DNA from: Bifidobacteriaceae bacterium
GTDB taxonomy: Bacteria > Actinomycetota > Actinomycetes > Actinomycetales > WQXJ01
Assembly: GCA_031278075.1 (NCBI GenBank)
Contig: JAITLE010000113.1
Span: 1 to 13,671 of the forward strand
Length of the DNA stretch: 13,671 nt
Reading direction: 5' to 3'
Shown in pieces: positions 6,459 to 11,983 of this stretch. The notes under the pieces are model-generated. The model ran no database searches. It saw nothing but the letters and a program-made list of their open reading frames with translations, and was not told the origin of the DNA. The position numbers and the translations under genes are program-made. Position 1 is the stretch's first letter. The number at the start of each line of letters is the position of its first letter.

Positions 6459-7115
6459 CTATTCCGTGTCGCCTGTGTCGCCTGTGTCGCCTGTGTCGTT
6501 CGTGTAGTTGGTGTAGTCCGCGTAGTCCGTCCCGGCGGTCGTGTCCGCGTCGCCGGCCGCCCCGAACCTGCCGGAGGAACCCTCGGCCCGCCGTCCCGCG
6601 GCGCTGTCGGGTTCGACCGCGGGAAAGTCGCGGTTCAACAGTTGTTCATTGACTTGGAGTTGACGCCGTTTGACGTGGGCGACATCCTCGAGGGCCACAT
6701 CCGACTGTTGCGCCGCGGTTTGGACGTGCAACGTCCCCGCGCCCAACAGCCGTTCGATCAAGCCTTGTTCGTAATTCACCGCGTGCACGCGGTCCATCGG
6801 GATGTCCCGCCCTTGGCGCCGGAAAACGCCTTCGCGGGATATCAGCCGATAGTTGGTGAGGGTGTCGGTCTTGCACGCCCAGCGCACCAACGGCGCGACA
6901 GTCCACACGACGACTGCCAGGGTGGCGAGGACCGCCACGGTCCAGCGGGCCCAGTTCCAGGAGGACCCCTCTGGCACGGCCCAGTGTAGGCACGCCGCCC
7001 AGCCCGCGAGGGCGACAAGAAGCACCAAGACCGGCGCGACGAGCACCTTCCAGTGTGCGCGCGCGTGGAAAATGACGTATTCGCCGGCGGCGAGTTCGGA
7101 TGGATTGAAAGCCAT
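6459..7115 (-). CDS. PH-domain (bPH2/DUF304) membrane protein with repetitive tail
   Basis: This is a 218-residue protein with ATG at 7115 and TAG at 6459. It has two hydrophobic segments (about 24-47 and 54-75), then a bacterial PH-like domain with the family pattern DTLTNYRLISREGVFRR and IPMDRVHAVNYEQGLIERL, LGAGTLHVQTA. Family members such as YdbS/YdbT-like proteins are small membrane proteins of poorly known function. The tail after about residue 195 is acidic and repetitive (7 units of a 3-residue repeat, ending GDTGDTGDTE). A longer start at an in-frame GTG at 7142 is possible. The open frame continues far upstream but is then only antisense to dxr. It is the first gene of a likely operon with trpB (20 bp) and the serine hydrolase. 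It diverges from dxr. Confidence 0.82.
   Translation of the reverse strand: MAFNPSELAAGEYVIFHARAHWKVLVAPVLVLLVALAGWAACLHWAVPEGSSWNWARWTVAVLATLAVVVWTVAPLVRWACKTDTLTNYRLISREGVFRRQGRDIPMDRVHAVNYEQGLIERLLGAGTLHVQTAAQQSDVALEDVAHVKRRQLQVNEQLLNRDFPAVEPDSAAGRRAEGSSGRFGAAGDADTTAGTDYADYTNYTNDTGDTGDTGDTE
6465..6527 (-). repeat. 9-bp imperfect tandem repeat, seven copies, at the 3' end of the PH-domain gene
   Basis: On the coding strand the units run GACTACGCG, GACTACACC, AACTACACG, AACGACACA and then three GGCGACAC(A/G) units before GAA TAG. They encode a period-3 peptide (DYA-DYT-NYT-NDT-GDT-GDT-GDT). The last three units are almost identical, which points to recent slippage. Confidence 0.9.
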
Positions 7116-7152
7116 GAACCCAAGTTTGGCCCAGTGAGGCACAATAGGCCAA
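7116..7152. promoter_or_regulatory. Compact divergent promoter region for dxr and the PH-domain gene
   Basis: Only 37 bp separate the two starts. On the plus strand CACAAT (7140-7145) is a -10-like element 7 nt before the dxr GTG. On the minus strand the same bases give TATTGT (7146-7141), a match to TANNNT, about 26 nt before the PH-domain ATG. The two -10 elements would overlap, so initiation may be mutually exclusive. No convincing -35 was found for either. Confidence 0.45.
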
Positions 7153-8340
7153 GTGAAAAGACGCGCGGTGGCGTTGCTCGGGTCGACGGGTTCGATCGGG
7201 ACGCAGGCCTTGGATGTCGTCGCCGCGCATCCCGGGCGCTTCGAGATCGTCGCGCTCGCCGCCGGCGCCACGCAACCGAAGCGTCTGGCGGCGCAGATCG
7301 CTCGGTTCCGTCCCGCCCAGGTGGCTCTCCCATCGCACGATGCCGTCCGTTTCCTCGCCGCCGCCCTCGCCTGGGCAGGTGTCCCGTCACGCGATTGGCC
7401 ACGGCTGACCGGCGGCGCGGGCGCCGCCGCGGAGGTCGCGGCTGTCGGCGCGGACGTGGTCCTCAACGCGATGCCCGGCGCTGCCGGGCTCGAGCCGACG
7501 CTGGCGGCGCTCGAGGCTGGCGCGACCTTGGCGCTGGCGAACAAGGAGTCGCTGGTGGCGGGCGGCGCTTTGGTCAAGGCCGCGCTGCGGCGCCCCGACC
7601 AGATAGTCCCGGTCGACTCGGAGCACTCGGCGATCGCGCAGTGCCTCCGCGCGGGGCGCGGCGCCGAAGTGTCGCGCCTGATCTTGACGGCTTCCGGCGG
7701 CCCGTTCCGGGGCCGGTCCCGGGCCGAGCTGGCCTCGGTCACCCCGGCCCAGGCCCTCGCCCACCCGACTTGGCAGATGGGCGAGCTGGTGACGATCAAC
7801 TCCGCGACCCTCGTCAACAAGGCGTTGGAGCTGATCGAGGCGCATCTGCTGTTCGACGTCCCGGCGGACCGGATCGAGGTGACGATCCACCCGCAGTCGA
7901 TCGTGCACTCGATGGTCGAGTTCGTGGACGGCGCCGTGATCGCGCAGGCGTCGCCGCCGGACATGCGCCTGCCGATCGCTTTGGCGCTCGCTTGGCCGGA
8001 GCGGCTGCCCGGCGCCGTGTCGCCGCTGGGTTGGACGGCATCGTCCGCTTGGACTTTTGAGCCGGTGGACGCCGAGACGTTCCCGGCGCTGGATCTCGCT
8101 CGTGTGGCGATCGCGGCCTCGCCGCTGCATCCGGCGGTGCTGAACGCCGCGAACGAGGTGGCTGTGGCCGCTTTCCTGGCGGGCCGCCTGCCGTTCCCTG
8201 GGATCGTGGACGTGGTCGGGGCGACGCTCGCCGACTTCACTCCCGCTGTTTTCTCAGGCCAAACGCCTACACTGCCTGAGGTGCGCGCGGCCGACGCGTG
8301 GGCCCGGGACCGGGCGCGACGAATGACGGAAGGAGTCTGA
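7153..8340 (+). CDS. dxr: 1-deoxy-D-xylulose 5-phosphate reductoisomerase
   Basis: DXR makes 2-C-methyl-D-erythritol 4-phosphate from DXP with NADPH and a divalent metal, the second step of the MEP isoprenoid pathway, in the cytoplasm. The 395-residue length is normal. The NADPH motif LLGSTGSIGTQALDVV is at 8-23. The metal site is D155 and E157 in PVDSEHSA with E226 in NKALELIEAH. Other conserved blocks are ALANKESLVAGG, TASGGPF, HPTWQMG and IHPQSIVHSMVEF. The GTG start at 7153 is set by the N-terminal strand of the Rossmann fold beginning at once. No Shine-Dalgarno is present, and a -10-like CACAAT 7 nt upstream suggests a leaderless transcript. The M50 protease gene follows after 5 bp with its ribosome binding site inside the end of dxr, so the two are co-expressed. 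Confidence 0.97.
   Translation: MKRRAVALLGSTGSIGTQALDVVAAHPGRFEIVALAAGATQPKRLAAQIARFRPAQVALPSHDAVRFLAAALAWAGVPSRDWPRLTGGAGAAAEVAAVGADVVLNAMPGAAGLEPTLAALEAGATLALANKESLVAGGALVKAALRRPDQIVPVDSEHSAIAQCLRAGRGAEVSRLILTASGGPFRGRSRAELASVTPAQALAHPTWQMGELVTINSATLVNKALELIEAHLLFDVPADRIEVTIHPQSIVHSMVEFVDGAVIAQASPPDMRLPIALALAWPERLPGAVSPLGWTASSAWTFEPVDAETFPALDLARVAIAASPLHPAVLNAANEVAVAAFLAGRLPFPGIVDVVGATLADFTPAVFSGQTPTLPEVRAADAWARDRARRMTEGV
8331..8335 (+). promoter_or_regulatory. Ribosome binding site deciding the M50 protease start
   Basis: AGGAG at the very end of dxr lies 10 nt before the GTG at 8346. This favours that codon over a longer in-frame start at 8298 inside dxr. Confidence 0.7.
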
Positions 8341-8345
8341 GAGCG

Positions 8346-9848
8346 GTGGAGTGGGTGTTGGGGACTGCGTTCCTCATTGTTGTGCTGGTGGTCTCGGTCG
8401 CTTTGCACGAGTTTGGCCATTTCATTCCCGCCCGGCTTTTCAAGGTGCCTGTCTCGCAGTTCATGGTCGGCTTCGGCCGCACCATTTGGTCGCGTCGGGT
8501 CGGCGACACGGAGTTCGGCTTCAAGTGGCTCCCGCTGGGGGGTTATGTCCGCCTTATCGGGATGTATCCGCCGACGCCTTCGCCCAAGGCCGCCAAGACG
8601 GGTTGGCGGCGGAATCTCGCGGACGCGGCGCGCGAGCTCACGACGGAGCAGATCGCGGAGTTGGCGCGGCAATCCGACAGGGCCGCCGCGCACGATGCCG
8701 ACCAGCCAGTTCCCGCGGCGAGCGGGGACTTGCCGCCGGTCGCGTCGCCCGGACAGCCCGGGCCGGCCGAGCAGTTTGATCGGGCCGCGCAGCTTGAGCC
8801 GGCCACGGATGCTGGGCCCGCCGCGCCGCCCGCCGCGGATGCTGGGCCCGCCGCCCAGCCCGCGTCGCGCCCGTCGCCTCCACCGCCCTCGCCTCAGGCG
8901 ATGCGCGAGATCTCGGCGCGGGCGTTCTACAACCTGTCGGCGCCGCGCAAGCTGGTCGTGATGCTGGGCGGCCCCATGATGAACTTGATCCTCGCGCTGA
9001 TCCTGACCGGGATCGCGATCTCGACGATCGGCTTGTATGGCGCGTCGACCACGGTCGACGCGGTGAGCCAGTGCCTGGTCGCCGCCGATGACGGCTCCTG
9101 CGAGGCGCCGAGCCCTGCCGCCGTGGCGGGCGTGCAGGCCGGCGACCAGCTGGTCGCGTGGAACGGGGAACGGTTGGACAGCTGGGAGGATGTGGTGGCC
9201 GCGGTGACCGGGTCAGCTGAGACCCCGGCGACGCTGACGGTGGATCGCGACGGCCGTCGCCTCGACCTGTCGGTCGAACCCGTGACCGTGCTGAGCGAGA
9301 CCGGCCAGACGCGGGCGGTGATCGGCGTCAGCTCGCGTCACAGTTTCGCGCCGGCCTCGCTCTTGGACGCGCCAGCGATGGTGTGGGACCAGGTCACGGC
9401 TTCGGCGAAGCTGTACGCCTCCCTGCCAGTCGCTGTCTGGGAGACGCTGGTGGACATGGTCGAGGGCCGGGAGCGGGCGTTGGACTCGCCGGTGTCGATG
9501 GTCGGTGTGGCGCGCATCGCCGGCGAGGCCGCGGACCCCGACTTCGCGGGGGACGCCGACGAGCCGTGGAAGCTGCGCTGGGCGTTCTGGCTGCAGCTCG
9601 CGGCATCGGTCAACATCGCGTTGTGGTTGTTCAACCTGCTGCCGTTGCTTCCGTTGGACGGCGGCCACATCGTCAACGCCGTCTATGAGGGTGGCCGGCG
9701 GCAGGTGGCGCGCTGGCGCGGCAAACCGGATCCCGGGAACGCCGACTCAGCCAGGCTCATGCCACTGAGTTACGCGGTGATCGCGGTGTTGATCCTGATG
9801 ACGGTGGTCCTCCTGACCGCCGACCTGGTCAACCCGCCGGAGTTCTGA
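8346..9848 (+). CDS. rseP: Site-2 (M50) intramembrane zinc metalloprotease, RseP/Rip1 family
   Basis: It cleaves membrane-embedded substrates, notably anti-sigma factors already cut by a site-1 protease, to release sigma factors. Rip1 (Rv2869c) of M. tuberculosis is the family reference next to dxr. With GTG 8346 the protein has 500 residues. The zinc motif H21-E-F-G-H25 is in the first membrane segment. A membrane segment at about 203-230 (LVVMLGGPMMNLILALIL), a PDZ domain at about 255-315 with AAVAGVQAGDQLVAWNG, the LDGGH motif (437-441, third zinc ligand D438) in a further membrane segment, and a last one at 474-493 complete the fold. It is about 100 residues longer than Rip1 because of a Pro/Ala-rich cytoplasmic insertion (about 75-188). 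It is translated from the dxr transcript. The stop lies 9 bp from that of the converging GNAT gene. Confidence 0.95.
   Translation: MEWVLGTAFLIVVLVVSVALHEFGHFIPARLFKVPVSQFMVGFGRTIWSRRVGDTEFGFKWLPLGGYVRLIGMYPPTPSPKAAKTGWRRNLADAARELTTEQIAELARQSDRAAAHDADQPVPAASGDLPPVASPGQPGPAEQFDRAAQLEPATDAGPAAPPAADAGPAAQPASRPSPPPPSPQAMREISARAFYNLSAPRKLVVMLGGPMMNLILALILTGIAISTIGLYGASTTVDAVSQCLVAADDGSCEAPSPAAVAGVQAGDQLVAWNGERLDSWEDVVAAVTGSAETPATLTVDRDGRRLDLSVEPVTVLSETGQTRAVIGVSSRHSFAPASLLDAPAMVWDQVTASAKLYASLPVAVWETLVDMVEGRERALDSPVSMVGVARIAGEAADPDFAGDADEPWKLRWAFWLQLAASVNIALWLFNLLPLLPLDGGHIVNAVYEGGRRQVARWRGKPDPGNADSARLMPLSYAVIAVLILMTVVLLTADLVNPPEF
8806..8854 (+). repeat. 30-bp direct repeat in the M50 protease linker
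   Basis: The sequence cggatgctgggcccgccgc occurs at 8806 and 8836, 30 bp apart and in frame, giving two ADAGPAAxPA peptide units inside the Pro/Ala-rich insertion. Confidence 0.9.
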
Positions 9849-9857
9849 CGCCTTTGA

Positions 9858-10751
9858 TTAGAACATCACGGTGGCCCAGGTGCTGACCTGAGTGAAGCCG
9901 ACCGCGCGGTAAACGGCCAAGGCGGCCAGGTTGAAATCGTTGGCGTACAAACAGACGTGGGCGAAGCCCCTGCGGCGCGCCTCGGCGACGACGGCCGCCA
10001 TGCCCGCTTTCGCGATGCCGCGCCCGCGCCAAGCCGGGTCGGTCCAGACCCCTTGGACTTGCACCCAGGCGCCGCACGTGGCGCCGAACTCGGCTTTGAA
10101 GATCACCGTCCCGCTGCGCGGCTCCAGCCGCGCGAGGATGTCGCGCCGGGACAATTGGTCCGCGATGTGGGCTCTGTAGCTGGCCGGCGGGCCGGGGGGC
10201 GGGAAGCCCAGCTCTTCGGTGAACATGGCGCGGCACGCCGGCGTCAACTCGTCGAGGCGATCGGGCGTGGCGACCGTGACCAGCGGGTCCGGCTCGATCA
10301 GCGCGGGACCGGCGATCGCCATACAGGGTTGGTTCGGCCTGAGCGATCGCGGTTCGGGCCAAGCGTCGCGGACCGCCTCCCAGATGATGCCGACGGCGTC
10401 GGCCGCCCCTACCACTGAGGCGTAGCGGGCGCGGCGCGTCCGGGCCATTCGAGCGAACGCCGCCGCAGCCGTCGGGTCCGCGCCCACCGGCATCAGGTTC
10501 GAACCCGCCCAGGCCAGGGCTTCTATTTCGCCGGCCGCGAGTTGGCAGGCGGTCCGCCGGGCGTCTGTCCGCCGCAACGCCCAGACTTCCCCGAACGGAC
10601 TCGTGGACCGCAGCGCTCGCGCGATCCGCGCGCCGGCCATGACGCCATCGGCGCCCTGGTCTTGGCAATAGCGCAGCGCCGCCGGCAGGTCGTGGCGTCC
10701 CAACACTTGCGGTCGGGCCAATCGCGGCCCCAAGCCCAGCGGGAACGTCAC
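9858..10751 (-). CDS. GNAT acetyltransferase with DUF4081-type N-terminal domain (Rv2867c-like)
   Basis: This is a 297-residue protein if started at GTG 10751, one base after the ispG TGA. A TTG at 10787 would give 309 residues overlapping ispG. The GTG is preferred because translation can be coupled to ispG and the recognisable N-terminal domain follows shortly. The first half (about 10-150) matches the DUF4081 arrangement seen in actinobacterial proteins next to gcpE/ispG. The second half is a GNAT domain with the acetyl-CoA loop R242-G-R-G245 in VWTDPAWRGRGIAKAG and the C-terminal NLAALAVYRAVGF. GNAT enzymes move an acetyl group from acetyl-CoA to an amine. The substrate of this family is unknown. 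It is the second gene of an ispG operon. The adjacency with ispG is conserved in actinomycetes, but its strand relative to dxr is not the usual one. Confidence 0.85.
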   Translation of the reverse strand: MTFPLGLGPRLARPQVLGRHDLPAALRYCQDQGADGVMAGARIARALRSTSPFGEVWALRRTDARRTACQLAAGEIEALAWAGSNLMPVGADPTAAAAFARMARTRRARYASVVGAADAVGIIWEAVRDAWPEPRSLRPNQPCMAIAGPALIEPDPLVTVATPDRLDELTPACRAMFTEELGFPPPGPPASYRAHIADQLSRRDILARLEPRSGTVIFKAEFGATCGAWVQVQGVWTDPAWRGRGIAKAGMAAVVAEARRRGFAHVCLYANDFNLAALAVYRAVGFTQVSTWATVMF

Positions 10752-10752
10752 G

Positions 10753-11916
10753 TCACCAATGATGCGCCCCGCGCGGCGGTGAGACAACCACGCGCACGCC
10801 GCCGGCGCCGCTCAGCTCGGCCGCCATCGCGTTGGCCCGATCCAGCAGCACTTCGACGATCCGGTCCTCTGGGACCGTCTCGACCACCTCGCCCTTGACG
10901 AAGATCTGTCCCTTGCCGTTGCCGGAGGCGACGCCGAGGTCCGCCTCGCGGGCTTCGCCCGGCCCGTTGACCACGCAACCCATGACGGCCACCCGGAGCG
11001 GCACTTTGATGTGCTTCAGCCCTTCGGTGACCGCTTCGGCCAAGGTCACCACGTCGACTTGGGCCCGGCCGCAAGATGGGCAGGACACGATCTCGAATCC
11101 GCGTTTGCGCAGGCCAAGAGCCTGGAGGAGGGTGATCCCGACCTTCACTTCTTCAACCGGCGGCGCCGAGAGCGACACGCGGATCGTGTCCCCGACGCCC
11201 TCGGCCAGCAGCGCCCCGAAGGCCGCCGCCGATTTGACCGTGCCCTGGAAGGCGGGACCCGCCTCGGTCACCCCGAGGTGGAGGGGCCAATCTCCGCGTT
11301 CAGCCAGCAGCCGGTATGCGCGGATCATCACCACCGGGTCGTGGTGTTTGACGGAGATCTTGAAGTCCCGGAAGTGGACATCCTCGAACAGGGACGCCTC
11401 CCAGACGGCGGACTCGACCAGGGCCTCGGCGGTCGCCTTGCCGTGTTTGCGCAGCAGCGACGGCTCAAGCGACCCGGCGTTGACGCCGATCCTGAGCGAC
11501 ACCCCCGCGTCTGCCGCGGCCCGGGCGATCGCGGCCACCTGGTTGTCGAACTTGCGAATGTTGCCTGGGTTGACGCGCACAGCGGCGCAGCCCGCGTCGA
11601 TCGCCGCGAACACGTACTTCGGTTGGAAGTGGATGTCGGCGATGACCGGGATGGTGGACTTCGCGGCGATGGCCGCCAGCGCGTCCGCGTCGTCCTGCGA
11701 GGGGACGGCGACGCGCGCGATGTCGCAACCGGCGGCGGTCAGCTCCGCGATCTGGCGCAACGTGGCGTCGACATCGGCGGTGGGCGTGGTCGTCATCGAC
11801 TGCACCGAGATAGGCGCTCCGCCGCCGACCGCGACCGAGCCGACCTGGATGCGACGCGACGGCCGCCGCGCCGCCAAAGCGGTCGGGGAGTGGGGCATCC
11901 CGAGTTCCACAGGCAT
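10753..11916 (-). CDS. ispG: 4-hydroxy-3-methylbut-2-en-1-yl diphosphate synthase
   Basis: IspG (GcpE) is the [4Fe-4S] enzyme that turns 2-C-methylerythritol 2,4-cyclodiphosphate into HMBPP, the next-to-last MEP pathway step. The 387-residue protein is of normal bacterial length. The TIM-barrel part has ISVQSMTTTPTADVDAT, PVIADIHFQPKYV, AVRVNPGNIR and GVTEAGPAFQGTVKSA. The cluster ligands are C279 and C282 (SCPSCGR), C314 (MGCVVNGPGE) and E321. The start at ATG 11916 has no Shine-Dalgarno but has GATACT 6 nt upstream, consistent with a leaderless message. M7 is an alternative start. The GNAT gene follows with a 1-bp gap. dxr, another MEP gene, lies about 2.4 kb away on the other strand. Confidence 0.97.
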   Translation of the reverse strand: MPVELGMPHSPTALAARRPSRRIQVGSVAVGGGAPISVQSMTTTPTADVDATLRQIAELTAAGCDIARVAVPSQDDADALAAIAAKSTIPVIADIHFQPKYVFAAIDAGCAAVRVNPGNIRKFDNQVAAIARAAADAGVSLRIGVNAGSLEPSLLRKHGKATAEALVESAVWEASLFEDVHFRDFKISVKHHDPVVMIRAYRLLAERGDWPLHLGVTEAGPAFQGTVKSAAAFGALLAEGVGDTIRVSLSAPPVEEVKVGITLLQALGLRKRGFEIVSCPSCGRAQVDVVTLAEAVTEGLKHIKVPLRVAVMGCVVNGPGEAREADLGVASGNGKGQIFVKGEVVETVPEDRIVEVLLDRANAMAAELSGAGGVRVVVSPPRGAHHW

Positions 11917-11983
11917 TGGTTCAGTATCTCAGGGCGGGTCGGGCCAAGCTCGCAGCCGCACACCTGGCCTATAGGGTGGGGGA
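11917..11983. promoter_or_regulatory. Divergent promoter region between ispG and proS
   Basis: This is a 67-bp gap between two start codons. On the minus strand GATACT (11928-11923) is 6 nt before the ispG ATG. On the plus strand TAGGGT (11972-11977) is 6 nt before the proS ATG. Both fit the actinobacterial TANNNT-type -10 placed so that transcription begins at the start codon. The -35 regions are not convincing. Confidence 0.5.

Noticed and set aside
8298..8345. Upstream in-frame ATG as start of the M50 protease
   Set aside because: It lies inside dxr and would add 16 polar residues before the first membrane segment. The GTG at 8346 has an AGGAG 10 nt upstream.
7116..8693. Very long minus-strand open frame continuing upstream of the PH-domain gene
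   Set aside because: It is antisense to dxr and the start of rseP, which have clear family motifs. The open frame is a GC-rich shadow. Only the part from ATG 7115 has PH-domain content.
10752..10787. TTG start of the GNAT gene overlapping ispG by 35 bp
   Set aside because: A GTG one base after the ispG stop gives coupled translation and keeps the whole recognisable domain. The added residues are Arg-rich read-through of the ispG end. The longer start is not fully excluded.
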